A stretch of 64,000 nt of DNA from Scleroderma bovista (taxonomy: Eukaryota; Basidiomycota; Agaricomycetes; Boletales; Sclerodermataceae). Below the pieces are notes generated by a model, which was not told where the DNA came from, ran no database searches, and was given only the letters and a program-made list of their open reading frames with translations. Both the position numbers and the translations under genes were made by a program. The DNA is taken from NCBI GenBank assembly GCA_037178675.1, contig JAYMGJ010000204.1, forward strand, positions 62,001 to 126,000, in the 5' to 3' direction. Below are positions 21,515 through 34,579 of this stretch, in pieces; position 1 is the first letter of the stretch; every line of letters starts with the position of its first letter.

Positions 21515-23587
21515 TGTGAGTCAAAGTGCAGATTTGGGTCAGAACAATAACCCAAACACAACACAAACAAAGGACTACGAAAGTGTGCGAGTGGTGGTTT
21601 ACCTCCATGGTGTCCAGAGAGGATGTGCTGAGGAGGGGGAGAGGGGATCTACACCAACAGGGTGATGCAGACAGAGATGCAGGATACTCCTGGGGTACAG
21701 GAGCAATAGAATACGATGGGGATAGGTGTCTAGACTCTTCCTATAGCCTAGGAAGTGTCAAAGCGGGGGTTGAGTTGACTGGGACTGAAGTAGCGATACT
21801 ACACCTAGAGATTGGTGCAGCAGAGGGGCAAGGGGGCTCCTGACATCCAGAAGCAATGGGAGATGAAGGACTGACAGGCTAGACTCTGCTTGATCCTAGA
21901 GAAATACTTGGACTTGAATAGATTGAATAAAACTTGAATATCAGAGTCTTTAGACCTTCACTGAAGCCTACAAGACTTAAGGAGCTGAGGGGATACTGAC
22001 TGAGAGAGACTGAGAGAGGGATAATTTCATACTATTGGGTCTTTTTTTTCACTGGGCTGAGCCCAGGGGTTTAAATACATGGGGGGGACATAGCATTAAA
22101 GTACAAAAAGAGAAGGGAGTAAGCAGAATTTGTCAAGGATTGGTAAGTGATTGGTAAGAGCTTTGTAAGGGCTTTGTAAGCGATCAGTAAGCAAGGGATA
22201 AGCATAAATGAGTAAGCATAGGGAGCATGAATAAGCTGCTGAGTAAAGGAATGAGTAAGCTGCATGACAAGATTGATTGGTAAGGGAGTGAGTCATCAGC
22301 TGAGCAATATACCAAAAATGCGAAAGTGATAGAGTAATACTGATGATATGAGAGCATCAGTAAGCAAGGGATGAGTCACTGCACAGCAGAAGGGAGTCAT
22401 TGATGCATAGCCCAAGAAGTTTGATGGGACAACAATGAGGAAGATCTGGGATTAATAGGGGGATTGACCCGAGACAAAACAGCCACAAGAAGGGTACCAG
22501 GGGTCCAAAGGTCTTTGGGGGGTCAGCATACACTAAGGTGTAATGCATGTGTTCTAGCGCCGCTGAAGCACAACCATGGGCTCCCTTGACGAGCTCTCTT
22601 CTGGGAAAGAACAAGAGAGGGTTCTTCTTCCTAATAGCACTATAATGTGGGTATATAGCTGTCATGGTGCTGGAGGACGGCGTCTGAAAGTAGGGAAGTG
22701 GACAGAGTATTGGATTCAACACATCCAGGGAAGCGAGATGAATGACAGAGGAAGATGAACATGGCAAGTATCTGGGAGGAAGGGACCATAGGCTCAGGGC
22801 TCAGGGGACACAGAGATGACCAGAGAAGACTTTTCAAGCTTGACAATAGACCTAAGACAACCAAAGTATGTCCTTGATGCAGGACTGATGAGGAGAACGC
22901 GCTGACCAAGAACGAGGGGGACTGAGGGAGCAGGCTGGGAAGATATGTGCCAGGCAGTGCACAGAAGCTCTGGGAGAGGCTGTCCTAAGAGCAGAACATA
23001 GTGGAGATCTGCAGCAATGGCAGAGAAATGATCCAGAGAAAATACGGACTCCATAGTGACCGATGAGATGAACGTCTGGATTGCAGGGGGAATATCTCTG
23101 TGGGAAATGAACAGATTTACGTCGGAACTTGACAGGCAGATAGACCACGCTCTAGGCTTTCTGACGGTATAGTCACGTGCTTGATAGCTTCAGAAATGAC
23201 GGAGCTATTCAAAATATCGGAATGCCGGCACTGGGCACCTAAAAACAACATTTGGGCGCTAAAAATCATTTCTTCTCTTTCTCCTTCGTTTCTCCATCAA
23301 TTCTTCAGCTTCTTTGCTCGTTCTGGTATGGGAGTCGGACTGCAGATGTGTGCATTCCATTCTCATACCAAAATGGACGTTATTCCTTCAGTTTCTTCTG
23401 CTTCTTGGTGGTTCTTGTGCAAGTGATGACTGCTAGACGTCGGCAGTCACCTCTTGCATCGGGATAGTCTTCTTGTGTGATAGATGGCTATGATGAGGTT
23501 CCATCGTACTCATCCTTCGCATCAGGATCGTTCAATATAGATGTTATCTTCCATGTTCACTGTACCAAACCTGTTTGGTGCATGACA
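21515..23587 (-). mobile_element. 2.07-kb solo LTR inserted in copia pol, TSD GCGC
   Basis: On the minus strand it starts TGTCATGCACCAAACAGG and ends CTTTGACTCACA, flanked by GCGC at 21511-21514 and 23588-23591. Without it and one GCGC, the copia frame reads on through DQCAYLQKVVKRC. A related LTR of 1.8 kb lies in the opposite orientation at 32,258-34,062. It contains a Pol II-like layout with an ATTTAAACCCC-type promoter region near 22,070. Short frames inside it are not genes. Confidence 0.88.
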
Positions 23588-26500
23588 GCGCATTGGTCCA
23601 AGTGGATAGCGCGACCTTTGCGAGTGATTTGCATATGGAGGAACTCATTAGGTTCTCCAAGGTCTCTACATTCTCATTTGCACATGAACTGCGCTTTGAT
23701 GGCATCAACAACAGCCTTGTTAGGGCTGCAGAATAGTGTGTCGTCAACATAGATGATACCAATGACGATGTTGGTGCCTTTCTTCCTGTAGAAGATGCCT
23801 GCTTCAGATTTGAGGTGCTCAAACCTGAGCTCTTTGAGAGACTCATCGAGTGTGCGCCACCAAGCTAGGCTGGCCTGTTTGAGGCCATAGAGGGCATGCC
23901 AGAGGCGGAGCACTTTGCGCTCTTGCCCAGGAGCTGCAAACCCTTTGGGTTGCTCCATGTAGATCTCTTTGTCGAGCTTGCCATACAAGTAGGTGCTCCG
24001 AACGTCGAGTCCAGTAATATACCAATTCTCAAGTGCGGCAAGCGCAAGCATGAGGCGCACTGTTTCAAAGCGCACAACTGGTGAGAAGACCTGGTTGAAA
24101 TCTAATCCCTTGACCTGGGAGAAGCCTTTCGCAACTAAGCGGGCTTTCTTGCGGCCATCCGACTTCATGTCAAAGACCCAACGATTCTTAATGACCTTCC
24201 GGTCTCGGGGATGGTCAACTAGCTCAAAGACTTTGTGCTTTCACAGCACGTCGAGCTCTTCTTGGCAAGCAAGTCGCCAGAGTTTCTGCTCTGCTTGGGG
24301 TAAGCGAGCAATGTCCTTGTAGGACTAATCACGGACGTTCTCATATTGAGGGTCATGGGTTGTGAGGGCCTTGCCCATCAGGAATCAGACTAGGTTTGCT
24401 CCCCCTTCCTCACACATCTTTTGCACATCTTCCTCACTGGGCATTGCAGAGGTGTCGGGGAAACCACCGGGTATGTTGTCCGGTGTGTCCAGTTGTGGGG
24501 GCCTAGAGGCCTCACCCACTGTTTCTCGCCATCGTGAGGCACTTTCGATATCCCGGAGTTGCTCAACGGGGTGTCGCCGCTCACCATACACATTATCGGG
24601 GCGCAATGGCGCTCTACGTTCACATTGGGGGTGGGCCGGGATATTCACTGCAGGAGGTTGCAGCACATTCTGGCGGCGTTTAGCTTGGCCAGGGCGCTGT
24701 GGTGCTGGAGGTGGCAGATTTCTCACCAGTGAAGGCGTTCTCGGTGCCAGTGGAGGCACTGGAGATGGCGTACGGGAGGATTTGGTTGAATAGGCTCTTC
24801 CTCAGGAGCCTCAGGGTCCTCGTGCTTTGGATCAACATCCTGCACTTGGGGATGTGGGTAGCCATGGTCGTGTTCCACATTGTCATCACTGTCATTATCA
24901 TCAGGGGGATTCCCTGGTTGATCAGTGGTAGGTTTCAGATTTGCCCTTCCAAAAGGGTTCTCGAGAGGTTCGCACCTGTTTTTGGGGCAGCGAGGGAAAT
25001 GACACTCGTCAAAGACAGCGTGTGCAGCGGTGAACACTGCATTGGTGGAGCGCATAAACAAAAAGTTGTGCTCATTGCCAGGGGCAACACCAACATAAGT
25101 CATAAGCTCCGACTTGGGAGCCATCTTATTCGCTCTAGCCGTTGCTGGGAGATATACAAATGCTCCACAGCCAAACACATGGAGGTGGTCGATGTTAGGC
25201 ATCTCCCCCTTAAGCATTTCGTGGGGGGTGCCATCGCAGGCAAGCTACCGGAGTACGGTTGTAGATGTGGGTTGCGTGAGCGAACGCAAATTCCCACCAG
25301 GAGTCAGGAATGCAGGCTTGATGCCACATAGACTCTGCTTTATCAATGAGAGTGCGCCCTAGATGCTCGGTGCGGCCATTCTGCATGGGGGTTCTAGGGG
25401 CACTTTGATATATTTTGATTCCTTTCTCAAGGAGTGCTCAATCAAAAAGGTCGGATTTATACTCTCTGCCAGCATCAGACATCCATCCAACGATGTGCGC
25501 ATTATGTTGGACGTGCACCATTTCTAGGAAATCTTTGGCAGCCATAATTGCTGCAGCTTTGGAGCAAAGAGGCATGGTCTAGGCATGAGAAGTATAGTCA
25601 TCATAGAATGTAATGATGTATTTAAACTTCTGGTACGATGTAACCGGGAAGGATTTGAGATCAGAGTGCACCAGCTCAAAGGGCTTGGAAGCACGTCTTT
25701 CATTCTCTGGGAAAGCTCAATTTGGCATCTTGCCAAGAGCACATCCAGGGCAAACACAATCCTCAGTAGGAAAGTGGATCTCCAGGAAGCGCTGCGTATG
25801 TTTTTGCACACATCGGAGTACTTCCTTCGAGGGGTGCCTGAATCTCTGGTGCATAATGTCATAATCGACTTTGCTCACGGAGGCAATATAGTTAGATCTA
25901 ATTATTGGGATAGGTCTAATCCCAAAAATGATGTTACGATCATCTTCTGGGTCTGGCCCAAACCATAGGCGGTCGGCTTTGCCAATTAGGCTAATGCCGT
26001 GCTTATCGCCAGTGACTCTGTAGTTACACTGGCATTTCGCCCATAGAAATTAGGTGTGCAGTAGTGCCTGGCATATGGAGCACCTGGATGAGTGTTACTA
26101 CTTTCTCATCACCAGATTTGTGGTCGAGGCACCAGAGTAATACCGTGCCAATGCCAGCAATTAGTGCTACACCATTTGCCATTTTGGCGTAGTGTGCTTT
26201 CTTTAGCTCACTGTAGGAGGCGAAATCGCCTATGTCACCAGTGAAGTGACGGATGTGCCTGAGTCTAGTAGCCAGAAAGCACCAGATAGTTTGCTGTCAT
26301 CGGCCATTTTTCCCTTACAGGCAACACATGAATCCGAGCATGAGCAAGTATATGCTTTCTTGGAACAACGACACAACATATTATAGTTACTACTCACTAT
26401 ATACAGTGACGGCATATAGTGCACATGTAAAGGGAGTGTGTCAGCATCGGTCAGTATGCGTGCAGAGGGTACTGTTGGAGAACAGACCATCGTATCGTTG

Positions 26501-26720
26501 ATTACATATACGTACTTTCCTTTTTTGGACACCATACCAATAGCTACGCCGCATGCACCACTCGACTGGAGGTAAGCCATACATACACATTCCTTACTCT
26601 CAGTTTACTTACTCTACCTAGGACTTACAGTCACCCTTATAGGTAGATTCCCTCTAGTCTCGTATACACTCGACTGGAGGACTTACAGTCACCCTTATAG
26701 ATCATGTTGTCCGTCTCACA

Positions 26721-26735
26721 GGTTATGAGCCCCGC
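26721..26735 (+). promoter_or_regulatory. primer-binding site matching a half initiator-Met tRNA
   Basis: Immediately after the 5' LTR the sequence is GGTTATGAGCCCCGC. Its complement, GCGGGGCTCATAACC, corresponds to the anticodon stem-loop region of eukaryotic initiator methionine tRNA (CAU anticodon). Copia-type elements are known to prime from an internally cleaved initiator tRNA, so this fits a half-tRNA primer. Confidence 0.75.
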
Positions 26736-27042
26736 CTAGCGCGGTAAAAATTCAACGGACGACGAACCCAGCAGCCAAACAGATCCACGAGACCTCACTG
26801 CGCGGACCCCATCCGTCCGAACCCCAACATTGAGTCACATCCGACCCTCCCCGGCAAAACCGGATGCCACCTGTAGCACAGATGTCCCGAGAAGGTTCTC
26901 GCGGACACACAGGCCAACCAGCAGAGCCCATGGGAGCACTGGGACCTACTACCCTTGCACCAGGACCTGAGAACGCAGGGAAAAATGTTCCCGAACAACC
27001 CAGGACCCAGCACCTTGCAATGCCCTATAACAACCCTCGATC

Positions 27043-30000
27043 ATGACCTACTACGCCGATCCTAGGCGATATCATAGAGGAAAATACGTCGGACGAAGAT
27101 GAGACCCACTTCACGCTCAAGAAGTCAATTGATCCGTCTAAATACACCCATTTATTCCGCCTCAAGCCGAAACTCACAGCCACGAATTATTCAACGTGGA
27201 CGAGTGTAATTATAAGGGCGCTACACACAGTAGGACTACACATGTATCTCAGCCCTGACTTCCCCGCCCCTGCATTGCTCACATACAACACGAGGCACCA
27301 CCGCATGCGCTGGAGCAAGGCGAATCACTTCGTCTGCTCTGTCCTTACAGCATGCATGTCTGAGGAGGTCCAAAACCAGCTCGGACACCTACCTACTGCA
27401 TCGGAAATATGGGCGGAAGCCCAACGTCTCTATGCGAACACCACCGCAACGGACTGGACACTCACTATCACATCGATGGTGACAACCCGTCACACAGATG
27501 GCGAAGACATAGCCGCCCACATCACAAAGATGAAAACCTACCGCCGCGACCTAATACTCATGCAGCGTGACATCAATGACAAATTGTTTGCATGCTTTCT
27601 CCGAATCTCCATGCCCACCACCTGGAACTATGTATTTGCAGCATTACCTGATCACTACTCATCTGCTGAAGTCGAACGGCGCATCCGAGACGAGTATGGA
27701 GTTCGCACGAGCCAATCTACCAGTACCTCAACCGCTTTCCAGGCGTCATACCCAAACAAAACTAAGGATGGATGCAGCCGTACCCCTGTCCCTGGTCAAC
27801 CCTACTGTACGAACTGCAGAATCTCGGGCCATCGCACCAAGGAATGCTATTCTAAGGGGGGGCCTATGCATGGAAAACGGAGAGATAAGAAGGTAAATAA
27901 AGAGGACAAGGGAGATACGAAACAGGAGGACAAGTTAAAGAAAGGAAAGGGGAAAGACAGGTCAAAAACAAAAACCAACAAAAAGGCCAACCAGGCTGTT
28001 GCTGACGAAGAAGAAGACAATGAAGACAATCGTCGGTTGGATTCAGACCTTTCTGCCTACCTTACAGGCACCTCACCCCAATCCCGATTTGGGTGGATAC
28101 TCGATGGCGGCTCAACCAACCATATCTGCATGGAACGCTCGGCATTCACCACCTTCGCTCCAACTCATGACAGCATAAAAGGAATAGTCAAAAATGGTCC
28201 AGAACTCGAAGTTCTCGGAACTGGAACTGTCCTCATATCCGTCTCAGTCAAGGGCAGATCAGATCGTACTATTAAACTACTCAATGTTAGCTACTGCCCC
28301 AATGCTCATGACAACCTCATGTCGGAGAGCCAAATGGATCGGAAGGGAATGGAAATCACCAAACGAAATGGCCGGATCACCATTAAAAAGCCAAATGGTG
28401 AAACCATTATGGAAGGACAACTACGAGGGAACCTATACGAAATCAACAGTATCATAGCCCCCCCCTCGTCTCGGCACAATGCTGCCTTCACAGCTCGCTT
28501 GGCCCCCAATCTTGACCTCTGGCATGCCCAATTCGGACACATCAGTCTAAAGAGCCTCCAATACCTCAACCGTCATGACCTCGTTACAGGCATGGACCTC
28601 TGTGGAACAGGTGAACTCACACCCTGCAATGGCTGTGCAAAAGGGAAACACCATCAGGCACCCTTCCCCCAATTCGCCACCAATTGAGCTTCTGAAACAA
28701 TAGAACGAATCCACATGGACCTTCAAGGGCCCCTGGATAAATCCATATTAGGATACACCTACACTCTTGGTGTGATTGACAACCACAGCCGAAAGGGGTG
28801 GAAGGAGTTTCTACGACATAAGGACAAGGCACCCGACCTAATCAAGGCACTAGTACAACAACTCGAAACCTACACAGGCCAACGAGTCAAGATCGTTCGA
28901 TCAGACCGCGGCGGGGAGTTTATTAATGCCAATCTAGGGGCATATTTCAAACAAAAAGGTATCTCACATGAATATACCACTCCCCATACCCCTCAACAGA
29001 ATGGTGTAGCTGAACGCTTCAACCAAACTACTCATGAAAGTGCACTCGCTATGCTCGAAGATGCTGAAATGGCCAAGGGATTCTGGCCTGAAGCTCACAA
29101 ATATGCCAACTATGTCCGAAACCGGAGCCCTACTAAAGCTCTAACCAGAACGACCCCGAATGAAGTCTTTTATGGCAAAAAGCCCAGCGTAGCCACCCTC
29201 CAAATGTTCGGCTCTCGCTGTCATGTTCGAGTCCCACCTGAACAACGTCGGAAACTTGATGCCCACTCTATAGATGGGATCTTATGCGGATTCAAACGTG
29301 CATCCAAAGCCTATAGGGTCTGGATACCATCAAAACATAAATTTGTCGCATCTCGGGATGTAATCGTCTATGAGAAAGTGTTTAGTCAGCGCGACGACGA
29401 CCCAATCCCTTCTCACAACACTCCGAGCAAGGGGGTGTCCCAACCTACCCCCAGTACTGCTCCGATTGAGGGGGTGACAGAGGGTAGTACCAATCAGACC
29501 ACTACTAATCAACTACATATTCCAGAATGTGGAAAGGATTCCACTCCCCCACCTTCAAAACCTGACCCACTGGCAGTTCAACCTGCCTCCCCTGTAGCTA
29601 AGCCAGAAGCAGCTTCAGCTGTCGTACCCGATCTGGCACCAAGTGCACCCCGCCGATCGGAACGCGTCACTCGACCCTCCTGGAAAAAGGAAGCTGTCGA
29701 GAAGCAAAAGGCCAAAGAAGCTGAGGTAAAGGCAGAGCGAAAGACTCGGCGAGAAACTCGCAACCAGTCTAAACTATCTCAGGAACCCGAGACCATGCCA
29801 CTTGAGCCAACAACCATGGGCAACATCACTCAGACTGCATACCTTGCAGCCCATGGTCATGAAATTCCTCGGAACTTCCGAGAGGCCACGTCAGGCCCGG
29901 ACTCGGATCAGTGGTGGAAAGCAATGCACGAAGAAATTGAGATGTTACAGAAACGCAGTACATGGAAACTCATTGAGAAACATAAAGATCGCAAGGTAAT

Positions 30001-31435
30001 CGGATCACGCTGGACCTATGCCATCAAGTATGGTCCGAGCGGTAAAATACTCCGCTACAAGGCACGACTTGTCACCCAGGGTTATTCACAGATTCCCGGT
30101 GTCGATTACAGTGACACCTTCTCGCCCACAGTCCGCCTCGACTCACTCCGCATCATCCTACATTTTGCCGCCTCCCACGGCTGGTATCGAGGACAAGACG
30201 ATGTTACTGGCGCATTCCTACACAGCCCGATCGATCACAAAATCTTCATGAAGCAACCCAAAGGTTTTAGCGACGGCACGGACAAAGTAGCTAACCTCCT
30301 ACTCAGTCTCTATGGTATAAAACAAGGCTCGCACCTCTGGAACAAGTACATGCACCAGAAACTTATCAGCCGCAATTTTGTCCGCCTCCCGTCCGACTAT
30401 GCTGTCTACACCTGCCACACAGCCACAGGCATGTCCGTCACAGCCATCCATGTTGACAACGCGCTCACCATTGCCAACTTGAGAGCAATGCTCGCCGAGT
30501 CCCGCCGTGAACTACACAGCCTGTTTGAGATGAAAGAGGAAGACCCCGACTGGTTAATGGGCTTCAAGCTCATTGACGACCGCAAAAATCACACAGTCAC
30601 CATCTCACAGGCCCAGTACACAGGCACTCTACTCAAGAGACTCGGAATGGCCGACTGCAACCCGGTCAGCACACCCTTGGACCCAGGACTCGTCCTGTCC
30701 AAAGCAGACTGCCCACAGACCAAAGATGAGAGGAAGGAAATGGCGAGACACCCATACTGGGAGGTTCTCAGAGCCATTACCTGGCTCGCCGTTGTGTCCA
30801 GACCCGATCTCGCCTACGCGAGCAGCCAACTTGGCCAGTACAGTGCGAATCCGGGCAAACCGCACTGGAAAGCTCTCACCCGAGTCCTGCGTTACCTCAA
30901 AGGTACCCAGGATGTGGCACTCACACTCGGAAAGGTCGGCAATACTGATCCAGACCTACTTACTGGCCACACGGACGCAAGCTGGGCAAACGATCTCGAC
31001 GATCGATGATCGACGTCGGGATACGTCTTCCAGCTCAGAGACGCCGCCGTCTCGTGGAATAGTAAAAAGCAACACACCGTTGCCGCATCGTCTACAGAGG
31101 CTGAGTACATGGCCCTATCGCATGGCGCGAAGCAGGCATTGTGGCTTCGCCGGTTCTTGCGTGATGTCGGTCTTCACACCGCAGAATCCCCCCCGACAAC
31201 CCATCTCTCTGTCGACAATACCGGTGCAATCGCTCTCGTGAAGGAAGCACGTTTTCACACATGCACGAAGCACATTGACGTACATTACCACTTCGTACAC
31301 GAACACGTTGAAGACGGTACCTCCAAGGTCACCCATGTACCCACCACGGAGATGCTTGCGGATGGATTCACGAAGCCACTCACACGCGACGGACATCAAA
31401 AGATGGTAAATAGGCTTGTACTGACGAAGGTCTGA
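27043..31435 (+). pseudogene. copia gag-pol polyprotein with two in-frame TGA codons and a mutated RT site
   Basis: One frame covers gag, protease, integrase, RT and RNase H, with stops at 28,685-28,687 (TGA) and 31,007-31,009 (TGA in DLDDR-stop-STSGYVF, where CGA is expected). Gag has a zinc knuckle CTNCRISGHRTKEC; protease reads WILDGGSTNH; integrase has the HHCC (FGHISLKSL...CNGCAKGK) and the VRSDRGGEF and NGVAERFN motifs. RT carries YKARLVTQGYSQIPGVDYSD, but the catalytic YVDD box reads HVDN, replacing the second Asp. RNase H reads HTDASWAND and STEAEYMALS. The gag start is unclear: ATG at 27,043 is one base out of frame with the long frame. The protein is almost certainly inactive. Confidence 0.88.
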
Positions 31436-32257
31436 GGGGGTGTGTTGGAGAACAGACCATCGTATCGTCGATTACATATATGTACTTTCCTTTTTTGGAC
31501 ACCGTACCAATAGCTACGCCGCACGCACCACTCTCCTTTCCTCCAGTCTCGTATACACTCGACTGGAGGTAAGCCATACATACACATTCCTTACTCTCAG
31601 TTTACTTACTCTACCTAGGACTTACAGTCACCCTTATAGGTAGATTCCCTCTAGTCTCGTATACACTCGACTGGAGGACTTACAGTCACCCTTATAGATC
31701 ACGTTGTCCGTCTCACAGGTACTTGCCTGAAGAGGCTGGCCTCCGCACCCATCACCATGGACGTTGCGTTGTAGTGGTCCAGGACCATCGCATCGATCTC
31801 ATTGAACTCGTCATCAGCGAACAGTTCGTAAGTGAAGGGCTCTTCATCCCCTAAGGAGATGGCATCCTCCTCATACATGGTGATGCGCTCCTCAAGATGA
31901 GGGTGCTTCAGTGAGGAGGGACCGGCCTCGGGCTGGTCCAGGTTGGCACTGGCCATCGCCACAACTTGGTCAAGGGTGCGGATGGTCTGGCAGGAGGGCT
32001 CTACCCCCAAGTGGTGTGCCAAATTGAAGGCCTTGATGGTATTATTGAATGCGGGGGGCCATAGTGGGCAGCACCGGGAGTGTGGGCCAAGGCGCGAGGG
32101 TCGACAGTTGGCTCTGGTCCATCGAAGTGGACATAGGTGGCAAAGGCGGCCTGCTGGGCAGCTTCGCGACAAGCACGAGCCTTCTTGCCACCTCTGCGAG
32201 TGCGGCCTCCCTGTCCTTGGGCAGGAGCGTTTCCGCTCGCACCACCGTTGGTCCCAC

Positions 32258-34062
32258 TGTCACGCACCAAATGTGTTTGGTACTGTGGACATGGAGAAAG
32301 TTAGCTGATGAAACTAATGCGAAGAATGCACCCAAGATCTGTTGAAAGATTGTCCCGACTTGAGGGATACAGACAGCCCTCGCTATCCATATCACACAAA
32401 GTCAAGACTATCCTTATGCGAAGAATGAATACAAGCTCATCGTAGCCATCTATCGCACAAGAATGACTATCCTGATGCAAGAGATGAATGCCATCGCTGA
32501 CAGTCATCACTTGCACGAGAACCATCAAGAAGCAGAAAGAATCCAATGAATAATGATCTTTTTGGTATGAGAAAGGAGCGCAGGCTTCTGCAGTTTAACT
32601 CCCATACAAGAACAACCAAAGAAGCAGAAGAAACAATTGAGAAACGAAGGAGAAAGAGAAGAATCATTTTTAGCACTCAAATGTCAAATTTAGGCGCCCA
32701 GTGCTGGCATTCCGATATTTTAAATAGCTCCACCGTTTTTGAAGCTATCAGGCATGTGACTATACCATCATGGAGCCTAGACTGTGGTCTATCTGCCTGT
32801 CAAGTTCCGACGTAAATCCGATTATTTCCCACGGAGATATTCCCCCTGCAATCCAGACACCCACTTCATCAGTCACTATGGAGTCCGCATTTTCTCTGGA
32901 ACGATTCTCCACTATTGCAGCAGACCTCAACTACGTCCTGCTCTTGGGACAGCCTCTCCCTGAGCTCCTGTGCACTGCCTGGCACATATCTTTCTCATTC
33001 TCGGTCAGCGTGTTCTCCTCATCAGTCCTGCGTCACGCACATACTTTGGTCACCTCAAGTCTATTGTTAGACTTGAAGACTCATACCTGGTCGTCTATGT
33101 GTCTCCTGAGTCCTCTGCATATGGTCCTTTCATCCCAGAGTCATGTCACATCCATCTCCCTCTGTCATTCATCTCGCTTCCCTGGACACATCAAATCCAC
33201 TACTCACGTTTCACTTCCCTGCTATCCCGCAACAAACAGGGATGAAACAGTGCTCTAAAACCCTTCTTAGGAGCCCTTATAGAGTACAGAACCTTCCCCT
33301 TACTGCTCAAGGGAAGACTGCTCTTGGGGAGCACCAAATTTCGTGTTTTTGTCCTACAGAAGCTCAACCCAAGGGATTTGTGACACTCTGTGACCAACTG
33401 TTACTCTTCTAGACATTCAATCACTTACCAATTTCTTACCAATCTCTTACCAAGCACTTAGTCATTTGTGCTTATAGGGCCACAGCCCCTCCTGTATATA
33501 AACCAGCAGCCAAAGGCTGCAAGGAAGTGTCTGCTTCCCCCTCAATAAAGCGACCAAATTCACTTTCCCTCACTGTTTATAAGCTCCATCTCTGTCTTTG
33601 GACTTGTAGGTCACCCAGTGCTGGCCTAAAGCTCCATTATTGTTGTTTGTCAGATATACTTGATATCTGATCAGTTCTCTAGGCTCAAACACAGTCTAGC
33701 TCATCAATCCACTCCATCCCATCACTGTCCATCACATTCTTGAAGCAGGAACTGTCCCCTTGCTTCCCTCTTGCTCCATCACTGCTGTTACACCCCTGTT
33801 ATCAATCCATCATCACTGCTCAATCCAAGGACTCTTCCTAACCACTGTGGTAGGCTGAAGAGGAGTCAATACCATCCCAAGTCGCATCTATTCCCCATCA
33901 GAAGCCCTTCCCTTCCCTCCTGCACCTTACCTGAAGGCTTGCAGCACATCCCCCTGTGGAGATCATATACCAGAACCGCAGAGGAAGACCACCACTTGCT
34001 TATTGTTGTCATTGGGTGTTGGTTGTTGGTTGTTCTGACCTCTTCCCTCACTTAGATGCACA
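32258..34062 (+). mobile_element. 1.8-kb LTR related to the 21,515-23,587 LTR, no matching flanks
   Basis: It starts TGTCACGCACCAAATGTG and ends CACTTAGATGCACA. It aligns, in opposite orientation, with the 2.07-kb LTR along its length: shared parts include TTTGGTACTGTGGACATGG, GGAGTCCGCATTTTCTC, the CAGCACATCC block and TTGTTCTGACC near the 3' end. AATAAAG near 33,543 could be its polyadenylation signal. Flanks CCAC and GCGG do not match, so it is either one end of a rearranged element or the product of recombination that removed the 5' end of the older copia element. Confidence 0.8.
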
Positions 34063-34555
34063 GCGGGTTGACTACTGTGGGTTAACTAACTCAGGTTGAC
34101 TAGCACGGGTTGACTACCATGGGTTGACTACCATGGGTTGACTACTGTGGGTTGACTAACTCAGGTTGACTACCATGGGTTAAGTAACTTGGGTTGACTA
34201 CCGTGGCTTAACTAACTCAGGTTGACTACTGTGGGTTAACTACCATGGGTTGACTAACTCGGGTTGACTACCATGGGTTAACTGCTGTGGGTCAACTACT
34301 GTGGGTCAACTACTGTGGTTAACTAACTCGGGTTGACTACCACAGGTTGACTACTGTGGGTTAACTAACTTGGGTTGACTACTGTGGGTTAAGTAACTTG
34401 GGTTGACTATTGTGGCTTAACTAACTTGGGTTGACTACCGTGGGTTAACTACCATGGGTTAACTGCTGTGGGTCAACTACTGCAGGTCAACTACCACGGT
34501 TAACTAACTCGGGTTGACTACCTCGGGTTGACTAATGTGGGTTGATGCAGGCAAG
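34063..34555. repeat. GGGTTGACTACYRT / GGGTTAACTAACTC short tandem repeats
   Basis: About 35 units of roughly 13-15 bp alternate between GGGTTGACTACYGTG and GGGTTAACTAACTC. The array begins immediately after the LTR end at 34,062. Confidence 0.9.
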
Positions 34556-34579
34556 TTACTTTAACCTAGAGCTGCAGTG

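Larger units (their letters stand above)
26473..31717 (+). mobile_element. full-length Ty1/copia element, TSD GGTAC
   Basis: LTRs at 26473-26720 (248 bp) and 31443-31717 (275 bp) start TGTTGGAGAACAGACC and end CCGTCTCACA. GGTAC flanks the element at 26468-26472 and 31718-31722. The 3' LTR has a 27-bp block (TCCTTTCCTCC... at about 31,529-31,555) that the 5' LTR lacks; otherwise they are nearly the same, so insertion is fairly recent. It lies in the gag region of an older copia element of opposite strand. Confidence 0.95.
20715..32257 (-). pseudogene. decayed Ty1/copia gag-pol, interrupted by two insertions
   Basis: Read from 32,257 downward the order is: gag-like segment (31,718-32,257, continuing at 26,472-26,290); protease FWLLDSGTSVHFTGD (frame-shifted) near 26,250; integrase remains (about 25,900-24,900); reverse transcriptase (24,168-23,592) with KARLVAKGFSQVKGLDF and intact IIYVDD; and RNase H (21,510-20,715) with DWGSDPTSHLSQTG, STEAEYMALS and DLLTKNLPHEKF, ending at 20,715. 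A solo LTR (21,515-23,587) splits the sequence after the codons for DQCA, and a complete copia element (26,473-31,717) splits gag after RQVP; both junctions rejoin in frame when the insert is removed. Many stops and frameshifts remain. The 5' LTR and PBS are missing: right of 32,257 lies another LTR. Confidence 0.85.

Noticed and set aside
22357..22909. Open frames on the minus strand within the 2.07-kb LTR
   Set aside because: They lie inside a solo LTR bounded by a target duplication, and the related LTR at 32,258-34,062 does not conserve the frames.
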